Positions 1 to 6,276 of a stretch of 8,127 nucleotides of DNA are shown here, one piece after another. The position numbers and the translations under genes are program-made. The notes beneath the pieces are model-generated. The model was not told where the DNA came from. It ran no database searches and saw only the letters and a program-made list of their open reading frames with translations. Source of the stretch: JAFGBH01 sp964430915. Lineage in GTDB: Bacteria > Desulfobacterota > Syntrophia > Syntrophales > UBA2210. The stretch covers positions 1 through 8,127 of the forward strand of contig CAYSHT010000099.1 of NCBI GenBank assembly GCA_964430915.1. Reading direction: 5' to 3'. Every line of letters starts with the position of its first letter. The stretch's first letter is position 1.

Positions 1-458
1 TTCATACACTTCTCGAGACGTGCGGATTATTCAATCTCAATCGTTTCGAAGAGGCGCTTTATCCCTATCTTGATATGATCTACTACGATCTTAAGCTCCA
101 TGATCCCGATGAACATGTCAGATTCTGCGGTGCACAAAACGACAAAATTATCGAAAATTTTATTGAACTCCATAGAATGTCGGCAGAGGGCGGCATCCCT
201 CTTTTGGCGAGAGTCCCGCTTATCCCGGGTATTACCGACAGGGAATCCAACCTCGTCGCCATTGCGAATCTCCTCCGGACCCAGGGGGTGCAAACGGTTC
301 AGTTACTTTCCTATAATCCGCTCTGGCATGAAAAGGAGAGAAAGATCGGTGTCGAGAACCCCTTGAGCCTGCAGGAACCAATGACGAGGTGGATTGATGC
401 CGACAAGATTGAAAGATCGAAAGACATATTCAGAAGAGAGAAGATTGAAGTGGTCTGA
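1..458 (+). CDS. Glycyl-radical enzyme activating protein, radical SAM family (5' end off the window)
   Basis: The frame is open from base 3 to the TGA at 456-458, giving 151 visible C-terminal residues; the N-terminus with the radical SAM CxxxCxxC cluster motif lies outside the window. Family hallmarks of PflA-type activases are visible: HTLLETCG at the left edge (the 'H-T-x-x-[DE]-T-x-G' segment), DMIYYDLKLHDPDEH (the conserved D-x-K region), RVPLIPGITD, and a C-terminal LLSYNPLWHEKERKIG segment in the position of the usual 'LPYHxLGxxKY' block. Known role of the family: using a [4Fe-4S] cluster and S-adenosylmethionine to install the glycyl radical on a partner enzyme in the cytoplasm of anaerobes. 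The partner is not in the window, so the substrate cannot be named. The stop is 8 nt from the stop of the convergent phosphatase gene. Confident of family, not of the specific activase. Confidence 0.85.
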   Translation, partial: HTLLETCGLFNLNRFEEALYPYLDMIYYDLKLHDPDEHVRFCGAQNDKIIENFIELHRMSAEGGIPLLARVPLIPGITDRESNLVAIANLLRTQGVQTVQLLSYNPLWHEKERKIGVENPLSLQEPMTRWIDADKIERSKDIFRREKIEVV

Positions 459-466
459 AGGCGCTC

Positions 467-1267
467 TTATTTGAGGAGACGCCTGTCACGAGGATCAATT
501 GTTCCCAGAATGTCGATCATCGATTGATGGATTTTTCCGTTTGTGGCCACTATGTGTGGCGAGTCAAGATAGTACGCTTCTCCTGAGATATCGGTGACCG
601 ATCCCCCAGCCTCTTCAACAATAAGCCAGCCTGCCGCCGTGTCCCAGGGTTGCAGCTTGAGTTCCCAGAATCCATCGAAGCGCCCTGCGGCGATATAGAC
701 CATATCAAGCGCTGCTGAACCGGCCCTTCTGACGGCCCTGGCTTTCATGGCCATCTCGGCGAAGTAGTTCATGTTGTTGTCCGGGTTTTCACGAATATCA
801 TAGGGAAAGCCCGTCGCAAGGAGGCATTTTGATAGATCCCCTGTGTCTGAGACAGATATCTTTTTCTCATTCAAAAAGGCGCCCCTTCCCCTCTCCGCGG
901 AAAAGAGCTCATCGAGCATTGGATTATAAACCACCCCCACTATTATGGAGCCTTCCCTCTCAAGGGCTATGGAAACCGAAAAGACAGGGAAGCCATGGGC
1001 GTAGTTTGTCGTTCCGTCAAGAGGATCGATAATCCACCGGTAGGGTGAGCCCGTTAGAACGCTCTTTGTTTCTTCCGAGATGATATCGTGACCGGGAAAG
1101 TTCTCTCTTATCGCCTTCATGAGTAATTCTTCCGACATCATATCCGCCTCGGTAACGATATTGATCCGCCCCTTGAAACTGATTGTGTGGGTATGATGAA
1201 ATCGCTCCTTAAGGAGCCCCCCCGCCTCTTTTGCCACTGACATTGCAAATTCTCTGTAATCGGCCAT
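467..1267 (-). CDS. suhB: Inositol monophosphatase family protein (SuhB-like)
   Basis: A complete 266-residue protein, the usual IMPase length. Both family signatures are present: motif A, IDPLDGTTN at residues 80-88 (metal-ligand Asp81 and Asp84), and motif B, PWDTAAGW at 207-214 (Asp209). The upstream ISEET at 63-67 supplies the glutamate ligands. Members are cytoplasmic Mg2+-dependent, lithium-sensitive phosphatases that release phosphate from inositol 1-phosphate and similar sugar phosphates; some bacterial SuhB proteins also act in rRNA transcription antitermination, which cannot be judged here. I chose the ATG at 1267 because GAAGGAAGGG lies 4-7 nt upstream on the minus strand; an in-frame ATG at 1291 would put that Shine-Dalgarno inside the gene. 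The gene is divergent from the RodZ-type gene across 134 bp and convergent with the activase. Which of the related phosphatase activities it has (inositol phosphate, other sugar phosphate, PAP) is not settled by the sequence. Confidence 0.9.
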   Translation of the reverse strand: MADYREFAMSVAKEAGGLLKERFHHTHTISFKGRINIVTEADMMSEELLMKAIRENFPGHDIISEETKSVLTGSPYRWIIDPLDGTTNYAHGFPVFSVSIALEREGSIIVGVVYNPMLDELFSAERGRGAFLNEKKISVSDTGDLSKCLLATGFPYDIRENPDNNMNYFAEMAMKARAVRRAGSAALDMVYIAAGRFDGFWELKLQPWDTAAGWLIVEEAGGSVTDISGEAYYLDSPHIVATNGKIHQSMIDILGTIDPRDRRLLK

Positions 1268-1369
1268 TATCCCTTCCTTCTCTTTATGCATTCATCAACT
1301 TCTTTAGCATGTTGTTGTATAAAAGTTGAGATGATTTCTGTTGCTTCGCTTCAGAATTAGTGATAAATG

Positions 1370-1398
1370 TTCACCAAATTCTATAAAATCGGTATATT
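1370..1398 (+). promoter_or_regulatory. Possible sigma-70-type promoter of the RodZ-type gene
   Basis: TTCACC (1370-1375, four of six consensus bases) and TATATT (1393-1398, five of six) are separated by 17 bp. The expected transcription start would fall at about 1403-1407, at or just after the ATG at 1402, so either the transcript is leaderless or this pair is chance. The rest of the 134 bp divergent spacer (1268-1401) is AT-rich and shows no clear terminator or operator. Confidence 0.25.
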
Positions 1399-1401
1399 AG
1401 A

Positions 1402-2310
1402 ATGGAAAAAGAGGAAAAAAGAACAGAGCCGGAAGAGAAAGTCTCCGAAGGAAGTGATGACGTTCTCGATGTGAGGAAAATCCGGGAATCTCTGGGTATG
1501 AGCCTCGATGAGATATCGCGGGTGACGAGGATCAACACATCTGTCCTCGAAGCGATCGAAAATGGTGACTTTAACCTGCTTCCGGAGCCCGTCTATGCGA
1601 GGTCGTTTATCGAGATCTATGCAAAGATAGTAGGCATAGAGAGCGAAAAAATCCTCTCCCGTTACAACAGCTATCTGGAAAGGGAAAAAAGCCGCAAAGG
1701 GCCGGAGAATTTAAAGAAGCAGTCGTGGCTCAGGTCCCACGTGAGTATTATTATCTGGTGCATCGTCTTTTTCTGTGTGATCTTCTTTTTTGCCTTTTCC
1801 TATCTTTACAAAGATTATGAGGGGACCCGTGAGGTTGAGAACGGGCAGGCTATCGAGAAACCCGAAGGCGGCCCTGATAGAGGGGAGGTCCCCCTCACTG
1901 AAGGTGTGGAAAGGGAAGCCGCTCCAAAAATTGAAACAGCCGCTCTTGAGAAAGCAGCCGAGGCGGAGGTTGCTCTTCCTGAAGGGGAAGCCACTAAAAG
2001 TAAGGTGGTCTCGGCACTGCCCGAGGGCGGTCAAGAAGTTGTCCAAAAGGAGGTTTCGGAAGAGACCTATCTTCTTGAAATTAAGGCGACGGAGTGGACC
2101 TGGCTGGAAATAAGAAAGGATGGGGGTGAACCCCTTGAGGTATTATTAAAACCGGGTGAAACAATCAAAAGGGAGGCAAAAACGAAGTTCTCTCTCATCG
2201 TGGGGAACGCAAAAGGGGTGGATATAACCTTTGATGGAAAATCGCTTGGCCAGCTTGGAAGACATGGAGAGGTTATTCTTTTGACATTGTCCAGAGATGC
2301 GGGTAATTAA
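1402..2310 (+). CDS. rodZ: RodZ-type protein: cytoplasmic HTH domain, one membrane helix, periplasmic DUF4115-like domain
   Basis: A 302-residue protein with the architecture of the bacterial cell-shape factor RodZ. Residues about 22-95 form an HTH_25 domain (VRKIRESLGMSLDEISRVT, then INTSVLEAIENGDF and a YARSFIEIYAKIVGI helix). One transmembrane helix covers about 114-135 (SIIIWCIVFF...). A linker at about 140-220 is rich in Glu, Ala, Pro and Gly and carries three related KPEGG/LPEGE/LPEGG pieces. Residues about 222-300 fit the DUF4115 beta domain (TEWTWLEIRKDGG, then LLKPGETIKREAKTKF and GKSLGQLGRHGEV). The family anchors MreB filaments to the membrane in rods; no mreB is in the window. The ATG at 1402 is the first start after an in-frame TAA at 1384-1386, but it has no recognisable Shine-Dalgarno sequence. 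Divergent from suhB; tatA follows after 90 nt. The architecture is clear, the MreB link is inferred. Confidence 0.85.
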   Translation: MEKEEKRTEPEEKVSEGSDDVLDVRKIRESLGMSLDEISRVTRINTSVLEAIENGDFNLLPEPVYARSFIEIYAKIVGIESEKILSRYNSYLEREKSRKGPENLKKQSWLRSHVSIIIWCIVFFCVIFFFAFSYLYKDYEGTREVENGQAIEKPEGGPDRGEVPLTEGVEREAAPKIETAALEKAAEAEVALPEGEATKSKVVSALPEGGQEVVQKEVSEETYLLEIKATEWTWLEIRKDGGEPLEVLLKPGETIKREAKTKFSLIVGNAKGVDITFDGKSLGQLGRHGEVILLTLSRDAGN

Positions 2311-2318
2311 AGATATAT

Positions 2319-2346
2319 TTGACAAAACGTCTCTAATATTTTAACT
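2319..2346 (+). promoter_or_regulatory. Possible tatA promoter
   Basis: A perfect -35 hexamer TTGACA at 2319-2324 is followed after 16 bp by a weak -10, TTAACT at 2341-2346 (three of six). The 12-mer around the -35 is identical to one upstream of uppP. A start near 2353 would place the hairpin 2361-2381 in the tatA leader. The weak -10 keeps confidence low; tatA could also be read from the RodZ-type gene. Confidence 0.35.
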
Positions 2347-2352
2347 TTTTTC

Positions 2353-2381
2353 AAAAAAAGGCGGGAACGTGAAGTTCCCGC
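2353..2381 (-). terminator. Intrinsic terminator on the minus strand, probably of ssb
   Basis: A perfect 8 bp stem pairs bases 2361-2368 (GCGGGAAC) with 2374-2381 (GTTCCCGC) around a 5 nt loop. Read on the minus strand, the stem is followed by one C and seven T (2359-2353), the standard rho-independent layout. On the plus strand no T run follows, so it works in one direction only. The nearest minus-strand gene upstream is ssb, whose stop is 214 nt away with tatA in between. Confidence 0.65.
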
Positions 2382-2400
2382 ATTACGAGGTGCACATAAT

Positions 2401-2592
2401 ATGTTCGGTATAGGAATACCTGAGTTATTGATTATACTGGTAATTATCCTGATCATCTTCGGAGCCGGAAAGCTCCCCGAGATAGGGGGGGCCATTGGTA
2501 AGGGTATCAGGAATTTCAAAAAATCCTTTCAGGATCAGGAAGAAATAAAAAATACCGAAGATCCTGAAAAGATTGAAGAAAAGAAAAAATAG
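2401..2592 (+). CDS. tatA: Sec-independent protein translocase subunit TatA/TatE
   Basis: A 63-residue protein, short but normal for TatA. The N-terminal helix at about residues 6-20 (IPELLIILVIILIIF) carries the acidic Glu8 typical of the family; it is followed by the Phe-Gly hinge (20-21), GKLPEIG and an amphipathic helix (about 26-42, GGAIGKGIRNFKK), then a charged Lys/Glu tail. TatA oligomerises in the inner membrane and forms the passage for folded twin-arginine substrates together with TatC. The Phe-Gly hinge and short tail favour TatA/E over TatB. GAGGTG at 2387-2392 is a Shine-Dalgarno sequence 8 nt before the ATG. No tatB or tatC is in the window, so this is a detached tat gene here. 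Its stop is only 3 nt from the ssb stop on the other strand, and the ssb transcript probably covers it antisense. Confidence 0.93.
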   Translation: MFGIGIPELLIILVIILIIFGAGKLPEIGGAIGKGIRNFKKSFQDQEEIKNTEDPEKIEEKKK

Positions 2593-2595
2593 CGC

Positions 2596-3009
2596 TTAGA
2601 AGGGGACATCGTCTTCAGGGAAATCCGGTTCCTTGAATCCTGTGTCGGCACCGTTCAGGCCTCTTGATTGACCGGCCTCGTCACCCTTCCTTTCAAGCAT
2701 CTGCATATTCGAGGCAATTATCTCCGTTGTGTACTTCTTGTTTCCATCCCTGTCGTCCCATGCCCTCGTTTGCAGTCGCCCTTCGATATAGACAAGCCTT
2801 CCCTTGGCAAGATAGTTTCCACATATCTCGGCCAGTTTCCTGAATGTGACAATCCTGTGCCATTCGGTTTTCTGGACCTTCTCTCCGCTCTTATCTTTCC
2901 ACTGTTCATCCGTGGCGAGCCTGAAATTGGTGACCATGGTACCATCCTGGGTATACCGTACCTCAGGATCAGCGCCCAGTCTTCCTATGAGTATAACCTT
3001 GTTGACCAT
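2596..3009 (-). CDS. ssb: Single-stranded DNA-binding protein
   Basis: A 137-residue SSB with an N-terminal OB fold (about 1-105): MVNKVILIGRLGADPEVRYT, then the WHRIVTF strand (Trp50 and Phe55), LAEICGNYLAKGRLVYIEGRL, and the YTTEIIA strand. A short linker of about 20 residues follows, ending in the conserved acidic tip DFPEDDVPF that binds replication and repair partners. It coats single-stranded DNA in replication, recombination and repair. The ATG at 3009 is chosen over an in-frame TTG at 3069 because AAGGGGGTC lies just upstream and because the promoter's -35 overlaps that earlier TTG. The linker is shorter than in the E. coli protein. The gene is divergent from uppP and tail-to-tail with tatA. 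Confidence 0.96.
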   Translation of the reverse strand: MVNKVILIGRLGADPEVRYTQDGTMVTNFRLATDEQWKDKSGEKVQKTEWHRIVTFRKLAEICGNYLAKGRLVYIEGRLQTRAWDDRDGNKKYTTEIIASNMQMLERKGDEAGQSRGLNGADTGFKEPDFPEDDVPF

Positions 3010-3040
3010 TGTGACCCCCTTAGTTTTGATTTCCTGAGAG

Positions 3041-3069
3041 ATAATACACAACTTGGGTGTCCGTGGCAA
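3041..3069 (-). promoter_or_regulatory. Sigma-70-type promoter of ssb
   Basis: On the minus strand TTGCCA (plus positions 3064-3069, five of six consensus bases) and TATTAT (3041-3046, five of six) are separated by exactly 17 bp. The expected start near 3034 gives a leader of about 25 nt that contains the AAGGGGG Shine-Dalgarno sequence. This is the best promoter match I see in the window. Confidence 0.65.
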
Positions 3070-3168
3070 ATCAAATATGTGATAAATATGCTCACGTTAT
3101 GAGGCCCTTTCATTTCTATATTCCTTATTGACTTCACCCCGATTATTAAGTACAAATACACGCAATAT

Positions 3169-3196
3169 TTGACAAACGCTCGTTTTAGGGTGTTAT
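3169..3196 (+). promoter_or_regulatory. Probable promoter of the uppP-ftsK-rimO operon
   Basis: A perfect TTGACA (3169-3174), a 16 bp spacer and TGTTAT (3191-3196, four of six) precede uppP. The expected start at about 3203 leaves a leader of about 40 nt. Between this element and the ssb promoter the divergent spacer (3070-3168) is AT-rich and shows nothing else I can name. Confidence 0.5.
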
Positions 3197-3227
3197 TTGA
3201 AAAAAAGATCAGATAGCCGGATCGGTG

Positions 3228-3236
3228 AAGGAAGGG
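3228..3236 (+). promoter_or_regulatory. Ribosome binding site that fixes the TTG start of uppP
   Basis: GAAGGAAGG G lies 7 nt before TTG 3244. An in-frame TAG at 3238-3240 rules out any earlier start, so this site supports TTG as the initiation codon. Confidence 0.7.
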
Positions 3237-3243
3237 ATAGTAT

Positions 3244-4059
3244 TTGAGTCCTCTGGAAGGGGTATTACTCGGAGTAGTTCAAGGATTAACGGAATTCCTG
3301 CCCGTAAGCAGCTCAGGCCATTTGGTGATTGTCCAGAGTTTTATCAAGGGGTTTCATCAACCGGGGGTCCTCTTCGATGTCATGCTTCATTTCGGTACCC
3401 TTTTAGCCGTTTTGTTTTTTTTCAGGAAAGAGGTCTATGATATTCTGAAGGCCCTGCTGCCCAGGAACTTGCGTGGCAGTGACAGCGACGATCTGATATC
3501 TGCCAGACGAAAGATGGCACTCCTTCTCGTTGTAGGGACAGGGATAACGGGTATTGTGGGATTACTCTTTGAAAATCAAATACATACCCTCTTTACGTCC
3601 GTTGATATCGTTGCCGCAATGCTCATTATCACGGGCCTGCTTCTCTATCTTTCTGACAGGAAAGAGGTGGGAGATAAGAAAGAAAAAGACCTGGGTCTTG
3701 TCGATGCCCTAATCATCGGGATAGCCCAGGCATGTGCGCTGATTCCCGGTATATCGAGATCGGGGGCCACAATAACCTTTGGTATTTTCAGGGGATTGAC
3801 GGGAGAGACGGCGGCACGGTTTTCCTTCCTGCTTTCAATTCCTGCGATCATCGGGGCGGCTGTTTTCGAGTCACGATATTTTGGATCGGCAACGACCGAT
3901 GAAATGTGGATATACATTATCGGAATGATAGTAGCTGCCGTGACGGGTTTTTTTACACTGAAACTCCTCTTCTTTATCATTAAGAGAAGGAAATTGAGTG
4001 TCTTTGCCTATTATTGCTGGATTGTAGGCATATCCACGCTGCTGATGAGGACGATCTGA
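3244..4059 (+). CDS. uppP: Undecaprenyl-diphosphatase (UppP/BacA)
   Basis: A 271-residue polytopic inner-membrane protein of normal family length. Both signature regions are present: QGLTEFLPVSSSGHL at residues 13-27 (Glu17, Ser-rich loop, His26) and PGISRSGAT at 168-176 (Arg172). Several hydrophobic helices follow the family pattern, with a charged loop at about 138-150. It removes a phosphate from undecaprenyl diphosphate so that the carrier lipid can be reused for peptidoglycan and other envelope polymers, and extra copies give bacitracin resistance in some bacteria. The TTG start is forced by an in-frame stop just upstream and supported by a good Shine-Dalgarno sequence. First gene of the probable operon with ftsK (11 nt gap) and rimO; divergent from ssb. 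Confidence 0.95.
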   Translation: MSPLEGVLLGVVQGLTEFLPVSSSGHLVIVQSFIKGFHQPGVLFDVMLHFGTLLAVLFFFRKEVYDILKALLPRNLRGSDSDDLISARRKMALLLVVGTGITGIVGLLFENQIHTLFTSVDIVAAMLIITGLLLYLSDRKEVGDKKEKDLGLVDALIIGIAQACALIPGISRSGATITFGIFRGLTGETAARFSFLLSIPAIIGAAVFESRYFGSATTDEMWIYIIGMIVAAVTGFFTLKLLFFIIKRRKLSVFAYYCWIVGISTLLMRTI

Positions 4060-4070
4060 TTTTGAAGAAA

Positions 4071-6275
4071 ATGGAAAAGGAAAAAAAAGATCTCAGAAGG
4101 ACGAAGGAGATAACGGGTGTAATTCTCATTGCGGTAGGACTTTTTCTTCTGGTCTGTCTCGTGTCGTACAGCCCGTCGGACCCCTCATTTACCCATTTCG
4201 TGTCGAGTGACATAAAGATAGAAAACTGCGGCGGATTTGTCGGTGCTTATCTCTCCGACTCTCTTTTGAAGACATTTGGGATACCCTCCTATCTCTTTCC
4301 CATTTTTCTCATTATGCTGTCCGTCAAACTCCTTCTGAACCGTGTGTTCCAGGTCTCTGTTTCTGCCGTTTTCGGCTTTATCGGTCTCATCTTTTCTACA
4401 TCTGCCCTCTTGTCGATCAAGTACGGTATGGTTCACTTTTTTGACGCAGATCTCAATTCGGGAGGCATCGTGGGGTTCTTTTCGTCACGGGTTCTCGATT
4501 CCTATTTCAACCACGTAGGTTCTTACATCGTTTTGGTTGTTATCTTTCTGATATCCCTTATGGTTACCCTCGATCTCTCGCTGGTGACTGTAATCGGAAA
4601 GTCGATACTTCTCGCAAAGGCAACCCTCTCCGGCATACGGGCATTTATTGTAATTCATGTGGGGAGATTTAAAAGGAAGAAGAAACCACCCCAGGTGAAG
4701 AAACGCAGAATAGTGCGCGAGCCCCCCCTTATTGTAAAGGAGGCAAAACCTGAGGAAAAGGAAAAGAAAAAACTCGAGCAGACCACCTTTGACTTCGTTC
4801 ACCCGGCGGGTTCTTATATGCTTCCGCCCCTGACGCTGCTTGAAAAGGTTGAGATCAAGAGCAGGGGAATGAAGAAAGAGAGCCTGATCATGAATGCGAA
4901 GCTTCTTGAAAAGAAGCTCGCCGATTTTGGCGTCGACGGTAAGGTTGTCGAGGTAAAACCGGGTCCCGTTATCAATATGTTCGAACTCGAGCCCGCCCCC
5001 GGTGTAAAGATAAACAAGGTGGCGAACCTTGCCGATGATCTGGCTATGGCGCTGAAGGCCCAGAGCGTAAGGATAATAGCGCCAATTCCGGGAAAGGCGG
5101 TCATCGGAATAGAGATTCCGAACCAGGGAAGGGAACTGGTTCACCTGAGAGATGTCCTCGATAACGATAAATTCCTGGAGTCTAAATACCGGCTTCCCAT
5201 AGCTCTGGGGGAAGATATTGTTGGAAATCCAATGATCGCGGACCTCTCCAGAATGCCTCATCTCCTGATAGCGGGAACGACCGGTTCCGGCAAGAGTGTG
5301 TCACTCAATGCCATGATCTGCAGCATCATTTTCAAGGCGACGCCGGATGATGTCAAATTTCTCATGATCGATCCGAAACGCCTGGAGCTCTCCGGTTACG
5401 AGGGGATACCCCATTTGCTCCACCCCGTGGTGGTGAATCCGAAGAAGGCCTCTCATGTATTAAAATGGGCCGTTGAAGAAATGGAGAAGAGATACAAGAT
5501 TATCGGGGAAGCGGGTGTGAAGAGTATCGAGGCATACAACAAGCTGGTACTAAAGGGTCAGGTGCCGGTCCATAAAGAAGCCGAGATTCCCGATGGGGCC
5601 GGCGAGGAGGAAAAACCGCCGGTAAAGCTCCCCTATGTTATTATTATAATAGATGAATTGGCTGACCTTATGATGGTTGCACAGAGAAATGTGGAGGAAT
5701 CGGTTACCCGGCTCGCCCAGATGGCGAGAGCGGCGGGTATACATGTTATTTTAGCCACCCAGAGACCGTCTGTCGATGTTATTACTGGAATAATAAAGGC
5801 CAACTTCCCCACCCGGATCTCCTTTCAGGTTTCATCAAAGGTGGATTCCCGGACCATACTCGACCAGCTCGGGGCCGAGAAACTTCTCGGTGCGGGAGAC
5901 ATGCTTTTCATCCCTCCGGGAACGACAACGCTCACTCGAATCCACGGCGCCTTTGTCTCGGATGCCGAGATCGGAAGAATCGTCGATTTCGTGAGAAAAC
6001 AGGAAACGCCCTCCTATGATGAGTCCATATCTCAATATAATCCCGAGTCCAGAGAGGAAAAACAGTTAGCGGAAGAGTATGACGAAAAGTATGATGAAGC
6101 CGTCGAACTGGTGACTGACCTGGGGCAGGCCTCCATCTCCCTTGTACAGCGGTACATGAAGATAGGGTACAACAGGGCCGCGAGGATAATAGAGAAAATG
6201 GAGGCAGAGGGTATTGTCGGTCCTTCCGATGGCGCGAAGCCTCGAAAGGTACTGGCCGGAAAATTACCGGAATAA
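4071..6275 (+). CDS. ftsK: DNA translocase FtsK/SpoIIIE
   Basis: A 734-residue protein. Four hydrophobic segments lie in the first 175 residues (about 13-33, 69-90, 95-116, 146-170), matching the FtsK 4TM domain. A short basic and acidic linker (about 198-260) replaces the long linker of E. coli FtsK. The alpha domain runs about 270-370. The RecA-like motor carries Walker A AGTTGSGKS (401-409, Lys408), LMIDPKRLEL (431-440), Walker B VIIIIDEL (523-530, Asp528-Glu529) and ATQRPSVDV (562-570). A winged-helix gamma domain (about 672-728, with ISLVQRYMKIGYNRAARI) should read polar DNA signals and contact XerD. Known role: septum-anchored pump that clears and resolves chromosome ends at division. 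ATG 4071 is chosen because the following MEKEKKDLRR is a normal cytoplasmic head; TTG 4062 is a possible alternative, and the Shine-Dalgarno sequence is weak (GAAG very close). No frameshift or missing motif. Confidence 0.95.
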   Translation: MEKEKKDLRRTKEITGVILIAVGLFLLVCLVSYSPSDPSFTHFVSSDIKIENCGGFVGAYLSDSLLKTFGIPSYLFPIFLIMLSVKLLLNRVFQVSVSAVFGFIGLIFSTSALLSIKYGMVHFFDADLNSGGIVGFFSSRVLDSYFNHVGSYIVLVVIFLISLMVTLDLSLVTVIGKSILLAKATLSGIRAFIVIHVGRFKRKKKPPQVKKRRIVREPPLIVKEAKPEEKEKKKLEQTTFDFVHPAGSYMLPPLTLLEKVEIKSRGMKKESLIMNAKLLEKKLADFGVDGKVVEVKPGPVINMFELEPAPGVKINKVANLADDLAMALKAQSVRIIAPIPGKAVIGIEIPNQGRELVHLRDVLDNDKFLESKYRLPIALGEDIVGNPMIADLSRMPHLLIAGTTGSGKSVSLNAMICSIIFKATPDDVKFLMIDPKRLELSGYEGIPHLLHPVVVNPKKASHVLKWAVEEMEKRYKIIGEAGVKSIEAYNKLVLKGQVPVHKEAEIPDGAGEEEKPPVKLPYVIIIIDELADLMMVAQRNVEESVTRLAQMARAAGIHVILATQRPSVDVITGIIKANFPTRISFQVSSKVDSRTILDQLGAEKLLGAGDMLFIPPGTTTLTRIHGAFVSDAEIGRIVDFVRKQETPSYDESISQYNPESREEKQLAEEYDEKYDEAVELVTDLGQASISLVQRYMKIGYNRAARIIEKMEAEGIVGPSDGAKPRKVLAGKLPE

Positions 6276-6276
6276 A

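Noticed and set aside
458..485. Possible bidirectional terminator between the activase and suhB (AGGCG ... CGCCT with an inner CTC/GAG).
   Set aside because: The stem is short and broken by a 4 nt bulge, and no T run follows on either strand.
1287..1310. Minus-strand mini-ORF ATGCTAAAGAAG... encoding MLKKLMNA just before suhB, a possible leader peptide.
   Set aside because: No ribosome binding site, no attenuator-like hairpin and no run of regulatory codons.
2668..3102. Plus-strand open frame of 144 codons opposite ssb.
   Set aside because: It covers the intact ssb gene with its OB fold and acidic tip on the other strand, and its product resembles nothing known.
4014..4070. Extended ftsK start at TTG 4014, overlapping uppP.
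   Set aside because: The added residues are uppP codons read out of frame and do not resemble an FtsK N-terminus; ATG 4071 gives a normal head.
4485..5261. Long minus-strand open frame (258 codons) opposite ftsK.
   Set aside because: It lies wholly within the well-supported ftsK gene, has no recognisable domain or ribosome binding site, and is the usual shadow of a biased coding frame.
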